Positions 1 through 11,819 of a DNA stretch of 64,000 nt are shown here, one piece after another; the first letter of the stretch is position 1, and every line of letters begins with the position of its first letter. The position numbers and the translations under genes were made by a program. The notes under the pieces are model-generated. The model was not told where the DNA came from. It did not search any database and was given only the letters and a program-made list of their open reading frames with translations. The DNA comes from Metopolophium dirhodum. Its lineage: Eukaryota > Arthropoda > Insecta > Hemiptera > Aphididae. Where the stretch lies: contig NC_083562.1 in assembly GCF_019925205.1 (NCBI RefSeq), positions 22,444,001 to 22,508,000 on the forward strand, in the 5' to 3' direction.

Positions 1-2510
1 CTCAAGGAGATGATAAGAAAATGCACAAGTTTTCGACCGTTACAACGCTCTATAGTGCTACGGTTTTAGTTCAGTAGTGTATGGTAAATAATAAATATAC
101 ATATATGTACTAACTATTAAGCTTCGGTAAATCATTTTCTTGGTAACCGGTTAGTAATCTTGATCGTAGCCGCCGTCCATTCATTTATTGTTATTTTTTT
201 TCGTTAGTAAGTACTAACTTAATAAAAATGATATATTGATATGTGAAAAAGCGTTTGGAAAGAACACCGATGACCAAATACCGGTTTTAACTGAAGTTGG
301 TTAAGTTAGGAACACACCTGGTAACATTGGTACATTGAAGTTAGTTTCAAAATTAATATATTAGAATCAAAAATATATTATTAAATTTAGTACTATTATA
401 ATATGAATTATGATAATTACGATGATGCGTATTTTTTAAATATCTTTCTTAAACATAGTTATATGTTATATTATGTTGATAATAATAAAGAAGTTAACAT
501 TTTCAATCATTTGAAATTGAATATACGATAAATCCGATATTGTTCACTTTATTTCTTTTATTTTCATCGAGTATTCTGTGAATAAAGACTTTAATTATCT
601 TAAATTACTTTGTTATCACTAATTAGTTATCACCACATAATTTGGTATACTATATATTATTCCAACTTAATTCAATACACGTAATACGTTTTTATGCACG
701 ATTAGTATATGTTCCAAAAATAACATAATATTATTATTTTATTAATCATATAAATCAAGCTGCCTGAACGTATAAAACGTACCTATATTGCGAATAATTT
801 TATTTGGAATATATCATTCTTTTTAAATGTGTAGTAATATTTTTACGCAATTTTCTAGTGAGCAAAACAAGATATAGGTAAATAAAATCCACACATAATA
901 TTAAGTATACTGCCCAGTACAGCACACTGTCATATAGGAGTTTGCATGTTTTCTAATATTCATTCAAAACATAGCTTAGTGATATAAAAATCTGTTTCAC
1001 AATACCAGGAGCCAACAGTATTTTTTTTGCATATTTTATTTTTCACGTGTTATTAGTGCACATTTTGTTATATTCTCATTTTAAGCGCATATTTAACTTA
1101 TATTTTTGAATTGGTAAAAAAAAAAATTATGTAGATACCTATACCTAACCTATTCGAAGTGTGGGTGTGTTTTCTTCATCTGCGGGGCCATTTATAGTTG
1201 AAATTATGAAAAACCAATAGGCTTTTATTAATTTTAATCACACAATATTGTACATTAATACAACAATTAATTTGGTAATAATTAGTATTTATTAAATTAA
1301 TTATAGAAAAATAAAATATAGATAGTTAATAAATGGAACATTCGTTTTTTTTTTCATTCAAACTTAAAAAGACCCGTATTCTGAAGATATAAATATTGAT
1401 TAACATAGATTTAATAATCCAAGTCAAAATTATTTGGTTTTTAAGGCATATTTTAAGAGCATTATTATTTAAGTGATTGCGCATATTTAAAGGGTATATA
1501 TTTAGTGATTTTTAGGACATAAATAAATGCATATTTTAAGATTTTTAAGGGCATGAAGTCCCTAGTCCTAACTCCTAGTAATAACATTTAAGAAGTATAT
1601 ATATCGTTTAAGCATATTTTTATTTAGGTATCGGTATAGGTACCTACTGGCTACTGGATCATCAAATCATGTAAACTTCCTGCAATATAGTTTTATATTA
1701 TTTTTAACCAATACATTTTGCGTTCTAACTTCTAATGTACTGCCTATACCTAATCAATAGATACGAAAAATACAATTCAATGTAATTTCATACATATTGA
1801 GATTTTTAATTAGTATGTGAAATGTGATGAAATGTATTTGTTATAGAAATTAAAAATCTAAGTTACAAGTTGTTATATAAATATTTTTAAAATATCATAT
1901 TGGTACATTATTAGTTATAAACCAGTTATTTGTTTGAATGATTAAAATTATTTAAAAAATATTGTAAAAAATTTAATTTTACATTGATAAAATCAAATTT
2001 TGAAGTATTTTATTTATGAGAATCTATTACTTATATAGTTACATGCTATAATATTTATGCTCTACAAATTCTGATCTCACTTTATAAATTATTAATCAAA
2101 TTATGGCAATAGATGATTTAATTTTTTAATTTTTTATTTCTATGATTCGTAAGCTGACCGAATGTGTGTTTAAATAAGTAAAGTTTTATTGATCAATTTG
2201 TAACTGATAAATTATACATTTTGAACTTAAACTTTTAGAGTAATAGATTTTTTTATTTCTAAAAACAATATATAATCGATAGGGAATAAAATGTTATACT
2301 ATTTATTCGATGATTGCTACCCATAGAAGACATAATATAATTAACACTTAATTTTTTTTTTATCAGCATATTAAATTAAATCTAGATGTTAAATTTTAAA
2401 AATTGAATTGGTTTAGCAGTTGCAAGTATAATTCAATCAGAAAAGGTCTATATTATATTTTTATCAAAGTGCACAGTCACCCGTATAAAATCCTCCGTTC
2501 GTGACGAGCT
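1..2510. other. AT-rich gene-free stretch
   Basis: I see no coding frame, RNA gene or terminal-inverted-repeat element here. The sequence is AT-rich with short A and T runs and scattered fragments of the TAGGTACCTA-type motif. It could be intergenic or intronic; nothing in it decides which. Confidence 0.6.
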
Positions 2511-2616
2511 TTTGTGCGTGGAACTTTTTTATATGTATAGAATTCCAAAAGTAATGTATTCCTGTTATCGGATATATATTATAATAATAAAAATAAAAAA
2601 TGAACTTTGGGGCGAG

Positions 2617-2757
2617 ATGGCCGACATCGATTACACTGCAAAATGGACAATGAAGGCATTACTTGCCTATTACTTTTCATTGCCTGCAGGTCATCCACAT
2701 GGGTTTCAAGTCACGCGAAATTCAGCACAAGCTATATCAGAATTACAGTGTGCGTGA
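2617..2757 (+). CDS. Possible small ORF, 46 codons, unrecognised
   Basis: An ATG in a purine-rich context (GCGAGATGGCC) opens a 46-residue frame beginning MADIDYTAKWTMKALLAYYF and ending at TGA. The frame is locally richer in G and C than its surroundings and avoids the lysine, asparagine and isoleucine bias of chance ORFs nearby, which is the only reason to list it. It has no signal peptide, repeat or motif I recognise. It could be the first exon of a spliced gene, since CAG|GTCATC lies inside the frame near 2690, although that is a weak donor. A chance ORF remains the more likely explanation. Confidence 0.15.
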   Translation: MADIDYTAKWTMKALLAYYFSLPAGHPHGFQVTRNSAQAISELQCA

Positions 2758-3664
2758 AAAAAAAATAAAAACAACATTAACATTGATAAAAAAAAATGTA
2801 CTAAACGTGTTGTTTTAAGTGCTCCGTCATCAATAAGTTTGTGTTTTATAAACAATTAAAATTTGAATTCGAACGGATTCATCGTAAATCAATAACAATT
2901 TAACGACCATATCGAGATACAGAGAACAGTTTATTATGTTATTATGTATTACGGAGAACAGTTCCCTGTAGATCGCAGTTTAATTAAAAACGTTTTCTTA
3001 CTAAAAAGAAAGGTTGGAAATGTTAATACTATTGTTGACCAGATTTTTAAATTTAAACTTTCATCAGAAATTACTTTCGGTATTGCGTTAAATATTATTA
3101 TGTTTTTTATAAAAAACATTTCATATGAGATTTTGAGCGGAAGATGTATTATAATCTCCAAAGTGTATTTATTAATATGTTTTTTCATGCCATTATTAAT
3201 TGTAAGACGGACATTCAATAATTATTAAAACTCAAAAAGTTAGTGATTTGCTCGCAATTACTTTCTATTGTCTTAAAAAGTTGGTTATTAATGGACATTA
3301 CTATTCCCAGTTCACACTCTCAATAAAGTCATTATTTTATTTTTTTAAATACTGCCTATTCATCATAGGGTCACAAACACTATAGGTAAATATTGAATGT
3401 CATCGCATATTATGGTAGTCTATATTATAAGGATTGGTTTTTATCGACGTATTTGAAATTATATTCTATAAAATATATATATAACGACAACCAACTTCCG
3501 GAAAGCTGGTATAATATAAGTACATTCCTATATATTAGATAGGTATTTTGCTTTCATTCAAACGAAAATCATTTTTTTACCATCTGAATAAAATAATATA
3601 ATATATTATGCCATTGGTCTATTTTACCAAATCAAAAATAAATAAAATGTGACTAGAATAGAAA

Positions 3665-4285
3665 AAAAATCGGAATAGTCGCTCTGTAGCTGTATGTGTT
3701 GAGTATTTCTCGTCATTAAGTAAATTATTATTAAGTTAAATTTGAATTCTATGATAAATAATTGTGAACGGAAACTGTCAGAATGTATTTATTAGGAAAT
3801 GTGGTTATACGTTTATAATGTTATTATTAATTAATTACTCAGGTAGATTGAAATCATTTTGGCCAAAAATAAATCTCATATTATTTCATATAATATTACT
3901 CAATAATAACGTACCGTACAACGGTGTGAATATATCCGTAGTATAGGTAAATAGCTTAGTATTAATCTAAATTCTAAATATTTTGAAAATTAAATCATCT
4001 ATACTTGGTGTATAGTAAATTATAGACTTACTTACAAAAAGTCCCTAAATTAATTAATTTTCATCATAATTTAAAACTAAAATTGTTATTATTCATTAAA
4101 ATTATATTCAATTTCGTAGGTAGGAACAAAAAAAAAGATCAAAATGTCAATAAATCGAAAATTATGCATAAAATATTTTTGAGATATATAAGATGCTGTA
4201 AGAAAAATCAAAATTAAATTTGTACTACATTATCAGGTCTAGCTATTAAAATTAAAAATTGTATGCATTTTTTTCTACAAAATAA
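3665..4285 (-). repeat. Diverged copy of a dispersed repeat family (minus orientation)
   Basis: The segment matches, with indels, the reverse complement of the repeat at 59.1-59.7 kb. Shared landmarks in order are GTCGCTCTGT near 3678, AAATTTGAATTC near 3738, AACTGTCAG near 3773, and a GGCCAAAAATAAAT stretch near 3860. Its distal half matches 35.7-36.0 kb: TAGCTTA..TTAATCTAAAT followed by TCTAGCTATTAAAATTAAA. It carries no intact ORF; a 60-codon frame inside it is a chance frame. The boundaries are approximate because both ends fade into AT-rich DNA. Confidence 0.5.
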
Positions 4286-4289
4286 TTTT

Positions 4290-5180
4290 TTAGACTTTTG
4301 TCATAATAAATTAATGAAGATCTATACGCTCAACTTAATTCCAGTAATATTAATGATTGAATCGTGTATTTAATTGTAAAGCTATTGGACAAAGCACAAC
4401 AATGTTCAACGTTATTTTATAGAAAAAAACTAAAAAAAGTTGAAATTTTAAATTATATATTTTTAAATATACATCATAATTTAGTAAATTCTAAATTCTA
4501 ATATAAATTATCCATACAAATTTCAAGCAAGTACCTGTGGTTATCATTTTTTAAAATTTAAAAAAATAACTAAATTGATTTTGTAAAGATTCCCGTTTTT
4601 GTAATATTGTCTTAGTGTAGGTATCTCCATTAATATTGAAAGATTGAAGAATTTTTTACTTTGAGGTTTTATATCCCTCAAGTACCAAATAGATCCAAAG
4701 GTCTACCATAAACCACATTCGGTGTTGATGATCGGTGCGTTTTTTTTAATAACTTATAAACTCATATTATATAACTCATAATTCATAAACCATGTCTTCA
4801 GACACAATACAAAATAAAACACATTGTAAAACCAATACATTCATCGCTTAACTCATAGTCTGAAATATAATGACTAATATAGACTAATATAGCCTAATCG
4901 TCTTCTAGACCCTATTGCTGCGATCGCAAAGTGGCGTGTTGAAAGCACTTTTCGTGAGCAATTGATTATTAAATAAAACTAGTGGGTTAGATAGTAATTA
5001 TAGTAGTGTTTGTCTGATTTTATATGTTTAACTACCTAATGGTTAGGTTTAATTGTATTATTTTTTAATACGACGTATACCTATAAAAAGGTTTTGTTTG
5101 TTTTTATACACTTTGAATGTTTTTAAATCCAAACTTTGGACGTATGATTATATAATCAATTGAATAGTAGATAAAATGTT
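4290..5180. other. AT-rich gene-free stretch
   Basis: Nothing supportable was found: no coding frame, hairpin or inverted-repeat pair beyond what AT-rich sequence gives by chance. Confidence 0.5.
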
Positions 5181-5272
5181 TTGTGCAATTAAAATTATAT
5201 TTAAAATATTGTGGTGTATATAGGTACCTATTTTATAAATGTTTGGTTAAAACTTTGATGTTTCAGTGGGAC

Positions 5273-5374
5273 ATGGACTGTATGAATCACGGGGTGACAA
5301 AATTTAATTTTCCCCAAAAGCTAGTTCAACTCGCCACTGAGAGGACAAAGTTTCGCACTGCAATAGGTATTTAA
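5273..5374 (+). mobile_element. Possible scrap of non-LTR reverse transcriptase
   Basis: In frame with the stop at 5374 the translation contains FNFPQKLVQLATERTK. This resembles the segment of insect non-LTR reverse transcriptases where a glycine or phenylalanine plus FP.KLV.LI precedes the region leading to the RQG motif. The catalytic box and everything downstream are absent. An alternative reading is a host exon: the piece starts just after a TTTCAG acceptor (5266) and ends at CAATAG|GTATTT (5367). Only about 30 residues are available, so the family call is tentative. Confidence 0.3.
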
Positions 5375-5633
5375 AAATATAAAAGCTGCACTCCGTTTAT
5401 TACAGGTTTACACTGGTCAGTATTATCCCTCTCCGCAGTAACAGTTTTTAGGGACGAACCTAAGTACATATTATGTACACGGTCAACCGTTTTTGATCAT
5501 TGCCATTTGTATACATTTCATTATTACCGCGACACGACTACTATACGTTATATATAGGTACCACCACTGTGATTATACTATTATACCAGTGTTGTGCACA
5601 CTAGCTCGAAAACACCCCGACTACTATGCATAA

Positions 5634-5650
5634 ATATATATATATATATA
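5634..5650. repeat. (AT)n microsatellite
   Basis: Uninterrupted alternating A and T for about 8 units. Such arrays recur in this window. Confidence 0.9.
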
Positions 5651-5734
5651 CATAGTTACACACTGCTCATACTACGCGCTATTATACAAGCCTAATACTA
5701 TATTAAAATATATACGTGTAATGATATAACAGGA

Positions 5735-5894
5735 CACTGCCGTAAGCGCCGGGTCTGGTGCGTGGCGTTTCTGCCGGGCGAACGGTTTTGACAAAGGCGA
5801 CGGCGACGTCGACACTGTTAAACAGAGGAGCTCATTGTTAAACGGTCGCAAGCTATTAATCACCACCACAACAGCAACAGCAGCCGCTTTTGCA

Positions 5895-5927
<33 letters not shown>

Positions 5928-6060
5928 ATTCCCTATATTTATATATATATATGTACCGTCCGGATTATTGTTATTCGTTAATCTGTCGTCGTTCCGAATT
6001 CCTGGAAATCACGGCACCCTTCCGCCCCTAAAATCACGTGCAAGACCGAAAGACTGATGG
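5735..6060. other. GC- and CpG-richer island with a (CT)n array
   Basis: This block stands out from its AT-rich flanks by frequent CpG (GGCGACGGCGACGTCGAC and neighbours) and a pure CT array at 5901-5927. A frame that is open on the minus strand across the block mostly translates the CT array and is low complexity, so I do not call it a gene. CpG-rich patches beside a CT tract can mark a promoter (on the minus strand the array reads GAGA, the binding-site type of the insect GAGA factor), but no core promoter, splice donor or transcript boundary is evident. Confidence 0.35.
5901..5927. repeat. (CT)n microsatellite
   Basis: An uninterrupted array of about 13 CT units, preceded by a short imperfect GCTCG stretch. 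Read on the minus strand it is a GAGA tract. Confidence 0.95.
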
Positions 6061-7068
6061 TCGTTTTACGCGCATATAGTCACGTTTAATAATAATATTA
6101 CTATTGTTACTTGTCACTTCGTGATGCCAGTTTATCGCACCTTATTATCACGTATTATAGATATATGAGTAGTGAAAACTATTCCGCCTTTGTATGCTGT
6201 CACCCCCACAAAGGCAGTTCCAGATGGATGTAGGGGAGTAGTCCTGTATCGTAAGTTGCTGAAATAGGTGAATAAGGTCATCGTGCTTTATACATGGGTC
6301 TAGTAATCTAGAAAGAAAAAAACATGGGTCATGTGGGACCAACTTCTCACAATATAGTTATCGACATAGAAATAAAAATTACTATTCACGTCAATACATA
6401 ATTTACATTCAATATCCATTCTATATCGATTAAGAAAAAAAGTATCTGAAAAACCCCATGGATCTGTGGTAAAATATTACATGGTCAGGTCATATTATCA
6501 GGTCAATTCACTTACACATTTGCTATGGAAAACAATTCTAATCGTCCGTATTTATAATATGACCTATCAGAAATACTGTAAATACCATAAAAATACAATT
6601 TTAAATAATATTTTTTTCAATTATTGTTCATTATTATTGTTTGATTTTAAAACGTTGAATTTACCAATTCTATATGACTCAAACTTTGTTCAATTCGTTA
6701 TTTAATATTCGGTGTATGGTGTAGGAGTTCAAAACTTATCTTAACTTTTCCGTTGCCCGAATAAAAATTCTGGTTTGCAAGCCGCAGCAGTAGGTATATT
6801 ATCAGGTAGGCGATCTACTTGCGGTAGATCACGGATGACCCCGTGCTGTTTGAACGTAAGTTTATGATTTAACTCTAGAGTATCAAAGTTATACCAAGTT
6901 TGTCATTTTTACTTAATTCTACCTACGGTGGATTAATATAATCAATTAATACATAATCCTAACCTAACTTAACCGTACTAAAATCCATTGAATAAAAAAA
7001 ACCAAATTTAACTCTTTTTAAATTAGTCTATCTTCTTCCTAGAGGTCTAATCTACACACTAAAATTCA
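6061..7068. other. Gene-free stretch with one short hairpin
   Basis: No gene supported. Near 6808-6826 the sequence GATCTAC, a 5-base spacer and GTAGATC form a perfect 7-bp stem. An ORF on the minus strand at 6148-6342 has no recognisable feature and is omitted. Confidence 0.5.
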
Positions 7069-7086
7069 TCTATATTTATAAAAATG

Positions 7087-7451
7087 GAGCGTGAAAAATG
7101 TCTGTTACCTCATCAATCGAGAACGGCTGTTTTTATATATTGACAAAAAATAATAATACAAATCAACAAACATGCCCGATTAACCAATAGCAACCAATAT
7201 AATATAATACACAATTATTATTTTAATCTGCAACAATAAACTAAATTTTTTATTATTTAGTTTATTTTTTTCTGGACTGAGGCGCCACTGTTGTATTTTT
7301 GACATCCCAATTTCCTGCTTTTCTGGTGGATTTTCTTAAAGTTTTCTTTCGTAAAAACTTTCTTCTGGCAATTACGAACACCTTAAAAAAATATGAGGCA
7401 AATCGAACCCACCGTTTTCGATTAATGAGGTAACGTACATTTTTCACGCTC
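7087..7451. mobile_element. 365-bp element with 40-bp terminal inverted repeats
   Basis: Positions 7087-7126 and the reverse complement of 7412-7451 agree at 36 of 40 bases; both begin GAGCGTGAAAAATGT. The similarity decays outward into ATAAATA-type sequence on both sides, so the true ends may lie a few bases further out and no clear target duplication is visible. The interior has no transposase; a lysine/arginine-rich minus frame at 7262-7447 covers the right arm and is an artefact of it. The left flank, TCTATATTTATAAAAATG, resembles the 5' end often seen in insect Helitrons, but the inverted right arm argues for a foldback or MITE. Length and lack of coding mark it as non-autonomous. Confidence 0.8.
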
Positions 7452-9145
7452 TATTTATGTATATATATTATATATAGATAATAGTATATACTTTTTGTCT
7501 AATTACTTGATATGGACTTGATTTTGAGAGATTAAGCCATTAAACACCCTCAAGTTTCCTCTTTTTGCGTCAATGCTCTCATCTAGTTATATCACACACT
7601 GTTTGCCTCACTGCATTTATTCATACAAGACGTCATACAGTGTTAATTATTACTTATAACTTATAACTTATAAGAATATAGATGGGTTTGTTTAAAATAT
7701 ATATAATATACAATAATTTTATTATTTTATTATATTGAATAACTTTTTTATGAAATAACAAAATATAATATGAAATATCAACGTTTGCTATATGTATATT
7801 GTATATACCTACTTAAGTTTTATACTTTAGAGTAGGTATTTATAAAATTCCGGCATGTAAGACTCAAGCCATATTATAGAATATAGAACAATATAATACA
7901 TGGTTATTTATAATAATAATATGTTTGTTTTATCGGAGACATTTTTTCTTACCATTTATAATATATAAAAATTGTTAATTTGTCCAAGTCTATTTCGTAA
8001 ATAATAATTAGCAGCTATCATTGAGTATATAAATTCTAGAATCTAATGAATTTATGCTCAATGCTTTTCTCACACAGTAGTACATACCACAACATGGGAA
8101 GAAATCAATACAATACTGTTCAATATTACAATATTATTGTTCAGTGTTCATCTACCTAGTTTCGTAAAGAGAAACAATATGTTAATACTATATTATGTTA
8201 TATAACGGTTATTAACAGTGTTGAAGATTAACTTGTAGATAAATTACATTGTAGATAAATAATCAATCATATTTTAACTTATTTAGATAATATTATCATG
8301 TTCATTTAAGTGACAGAAAATATAACTGTGTTATCTAAACAAATGTATTTTTTTAGATAAACAATTATTAAGTATATTTGTTTGTATCTAACAAAATGTA
8401 AACGTTGAGGACCTCACTAGTCTCGTACAAACGTACGTACTCTTTGAGCTACAGAACGAAATATGAAGTACCTAATAATAACTGGACATATATAATATTA
8501 TGCTTTATTAACTAAATTTACCTACAATACTACTTCTAAAATATACGCTTTTGTGCAATTTTTAACAACTAAGACTTTCTAGTTAATAATACAAGTTAAT
8601 CGAACAAATATCGGTATGTTTTTTATTGCAATAAACTGTACTCAACCGTCAAATAAGACATGTACGAAATAAAATAATGTATATAAAAACGTAGCGTGTT
8701 TTACTTTATATATTTTCAGCTGCACGGAAAAACAATGGATAGTATATTAATAAATATTAAATATGTTTTTAAAGTAATACTATGATTTAACAAAAATGTA
8801 TCATCAAGGTTGTTATGGTTACGTATTTAACTAATCATCAGACATAGGCTCAATTTTACGAAAAATCAGATAACAAAAAAAAGTGTATCCTGATATTGAG
8901 TCAGTATTTTTTTTTTTTTTATTATTTCCATGGCAATAATTATTGTAATTCATGCAATATAGGCAACATATGTCAGAAAAAAAGTTGTTTCCAGTCCAAA
9001 AACATAATAATATATACCTACCGCTGTTAAAAATGCAATGATAAAAAAAAGTACACTTGAACGTAGCAACAATAACAATCATTACAATGTTTTATAATAG
9101 TAACAAAAATGTATGTATAGTTGAACCAACTTTTTCCGTTCTCAC
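7452..9145. other. AT-rich gene-free stretch
   Basis: No gene or element is supported. Repeated GTAGATAAAT and TTAGATAA strings at 8235-8370 recall the interior of the hAT-like element at 26.5 kb, but no terminal repeats or target duplication could be found here. Confidence 0.5.
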
Positions 9146-9287
9146 CCTGTTTTGAGCGCGTTCCACCTGCATCGATGCCACCGCCGCCGACACAGACTAT
9201 ACAAACCAGAACATTAAACCTTGATGAGGACCCACTGATGCAATCAGGGAAACCAGCCGGCTTCACCGCGCTCCTTTGAAAGTGACC
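9146..9287 (-). CDS. Candidate internal exon, unrecognised
   Basis: On the minus strand an acceptor (TTTGAAAATTTCAG) precedes a 142-nt open block that ends at a strong donor, AACAGG|GTGAGAAC. The block is much richer in G and C than its flanks. The frame reads GHFQRSAVKPAGFPDCISGS and, further on, a glycine run in CVGGGGIDAGG. It stays open through the whole block and its length leaves phase 0 in and phase 1 out. I recognise no domain. It could equally be a non-coding exon, or a GC-rich repeat fragment with chance splice signals. No partner exon could be identified in the window. Confidence 0.28.
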
Positions 9288-10013
9288 CTGAAATTTTCAA
9301 AAGTATCCGTAGAATAATCCAATGGCCGTCGAATGGACACTGAAAAAACAAATAGGTGCCTACCTGCCCGCCAAAACAAGAAATGTGTATTTGGACATAA
9401 TATGGATAATTACGAAACGGTCACTGTTTAAAATATGCAGATGTATATTAATTACTACCTCTGATTATAAATACTACTATCAATGGTATTAGATACATAA
9501 TATAGGTACTATTATTTTTAGGACCATGTTTTAATGTATCGAGTGTTTTTTACGCACGATATGATAACTGTAGAGTTTTAATCAGTTCAACAACTGCTTC
9601 AAAAGGTATGCATTTTGTGTGCTCAAATATTTTACAATCTGTGAAAATATAAAAATTGATACCGAACGATTAATATTTATATTAATCCTCGATGGTTCGA
9701 TTAAAAATATTTTAATATTTAGATGTGTATACCCAAACATTTGTTTTACAATTTTTATATTTCGGCATTTACACACTTTTAATTTTTTATCAATCCTAAA
9801 TTGTCGAATACGCTTGCCCGCTTGAGACTATGAGTAATGAATATCTAAAACGAAAAATTATAAACAAATAAGTATTATACGAAAGCCAGTAGGCTGGTAT
9901 TATAGTGTTTCATTATTCATTTCATTAGGGCAAAAGTTACGTTATTTTTATGAAACGTCTATAAATGGATTGCAAACTTGAGTACCTATTATAATAGCTG
10001 TGACGTATTCTGC
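9288..10013. other. AT-rich gene-free stretch
   Basis: Overlapping frames on both strands at 9582-9825 are low-complexity isoleucine- and asparagine-rich translations of AT-rich DNA and are not called. Nothing else stands out. Confidence 0.5.
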
Positions 10014-10762
10014 CGTCCTAAGAAAAAAACGCCGTAAATCGAAAATAAAAATGACATAATACCGTATTACGTTTAATATTATAGTTTTACATGTTTTTCC
10101 TAAACAAAAATGCCGTAACTATGGTTATTTATCCAGAATTGTATGTACATAAGGAAACAATATTGCCGCAATATAGTAATGAAATACAATCAGTGCTTAG
10201 CAAAAACGCCGTAACCACAGTTTGCATAGAAAGATTGCAGTAAGTTTTGTTTAAAATACGACGTTTTTACTTAGCACTTCCGCATAATCTATATTTGCGG
10301 CGTTGTTGTTTAGGAAACCGATTACCATTAAGTCGTATCGCCCGTATCTTATATATTTAATTTTAAATTACTGATAACGTTTGGACATGTTGATGTCATT
10401 ATACATCGGACACATATTATTTTACGTTTAGTTATCGATGTACCTCGTCTCGAATATTTTACGCTCAGTTTTAATTTTTGCCGTAATGAAAAGCCGAAAT
10501 CAGAATTAAAAGACAAGTAAAAAATTCTGAATAATTAATAGCTTACTTAGTATAAATATCAAAACAACGATATTTCGGTGAAAGAAAAATTGAAAATTAA
10601 ATTGAATAGTTCCATTTCAGGTATATTTCCATAAGAAATTATGTATTTTACTTTGAAAAATATTATATTTATGAAAATAAAAATACCAAAAACTACTAAA
10701 CATAAAATGTCATTTTTCTCAAAATGGCATGGAGGGAAATTACGGCGTTTTTTCTTAGGACG
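10014..10762. mobile_element. 749-bp non-autonomous element with nested inverted repeats
   Basis: The ends are inverted copies: 10014-10037 begins CGTCCTAAGAAAAA and runs to CGCCGTAA; 10740-10762 is its reverse complement apart from one A. Two further pairs sit inside. 10099-10118 (CCTAAACA..GCCGTAA) pairs with 10296-10314. 10192-10213 (AGTGCTTAGCAAAAACG..) pairs with 10257-10278, matching at 19 of 22 bases. All six units share the plan CTTAG or CTAAA, an A-run, then CGCCGTAA. There is no transposase frame. No target duplication is obvious at the outer ends. The superfamily is unknown to me; the terminal sequence is not one I can place. Confidence 0.85.
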
Positions 10763-11235
10763 TGTATATTAATATTTTTAAAAAAACATTTTATGACGTA
10801 TACAATATAATACATAATAGTATGTTGTATTATGATAATTCTTTAAATGGCTGAATCGCTGAACTAATTATCAAAGTAGATTGAAAGTTAACCACTTAGG
10901 CCAGAAGTGTAGTGAAATCATTAAAAAAATACTTCGGTGACTGTGTAAGAAATTTTTTTTCGAAATTAACTTATTGTATCTTAGTTCACGTTACGTTCAG
11001 CTAGTTAAAGCTTTATACTTCAGTACTTTATACTAAATTTATTAAAACATATTATTTATATTGGTCTAATGTCGTTCATTATACTTTGTTGTCGACAGGC
11101 TTGTTATTATTATTAATTTACGGATCGGCCGTAGGTCATGAGGGGGGGGGGGCATGACACCGGGACATCACGCATGTTTCGTCGCTCAAACATAATATGC
11201 AGCGATTTCGTTGTAGTTCCGACTTCCATTTGTCG
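10763..11235. other. Gene-free stretch with a G11 run
   Basis: AT-rich up to about 11,090, then a GC-richer patch containing an uninterrupted run of eleven G at 11142-11152. No gene is supported before the candidate exon that follows. Confidence 0.5.
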
Positions 11236-11298
11236 TATACGCATTCAATTCATTCTTACATCTACCTCCGCGGAACTTATTGAATTTCAATCTTACCA

Positions 11299-11407
11299 AT
11301 GATGGTTAGTACAAACAACTCTGCTAAAGCCGCACGCCTACAATATCTGAACTACAGACGACCACGGTGTAACGAGCAATGAATAATCCAGAGAGAAGCC
11401 CCGCAGC
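11299..11407 (+). CDS. Candidate 5' exon with short upstream ORF
   Basis: A GC-richer block ends at a consensus donor, GCAGC|GTAAGTACC (intron from 11408). Within it an ATG at 11379 opens MNNPERSPAA and runs straight into the donor after 29 nt. A 27-codon ORF starting MMVSTNNSAKAARLQYLNYR (11299-11382) ends with its TGA overlapping that ATG, in the arrangement ATGA. This would fit a first coding exon preceded by a short upstream ORF, but no acceptor or downstream exon could be matched and the transcription start is not defined. The donor is the strongest evidence. Confidence 0.22.
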
Positions 11408-11819
11408 GTAAGTACCGATTTCATATTCGTTTACCGAAATCCAGACGACCACAGAATAGCTTAGGGTGAAACTAAGAATCTTGTACTGTATAATTATACG
11501 CGATACGCGTCTTACCTAATATATTGTTCCTTTAATCTAAACGACCATGATATAATTATACCACGAAATAAATATATTAAATTAATAAAATAAATGTAAA
11601 GACAGTATCCGACACACAAAGAAGTAGAACACAATTTCGATAAACAACCGTTTTTTAACACGCGCACACAATATTGTGTGGACACATTTTCTTCCGGCGG
11701 TCTGGTCCACACCGATTTCTTGTTTCGCTCATATCCAATTTCCGCTGTACAAAATAAATAAATACTAATAAATTGTTCTATTTAATATTTGTGAATGGCT
11801 TTTTTTTAGTGTACGTATC

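Noticed and set aside
5672..5929. 85-codon minus-strand frame beginning MRERERERE
   Set aside because: The start is the translated CT microsatellite; the rest shows no protein family.
7262..7447. 61-codon lysine/arginine-rich minus-strand frame
   Set aside because: It covers the right inverted repeat of the 7.1-kb element and part of its interior.
8215..8400. A second copy of the 26.5-kb hAT-like element (ACAGTGTTGAAG, GTAGATAAAT repeats)
   Set aside because: No matching right terminus or target duplication could be found; the similarity may be low complexity.
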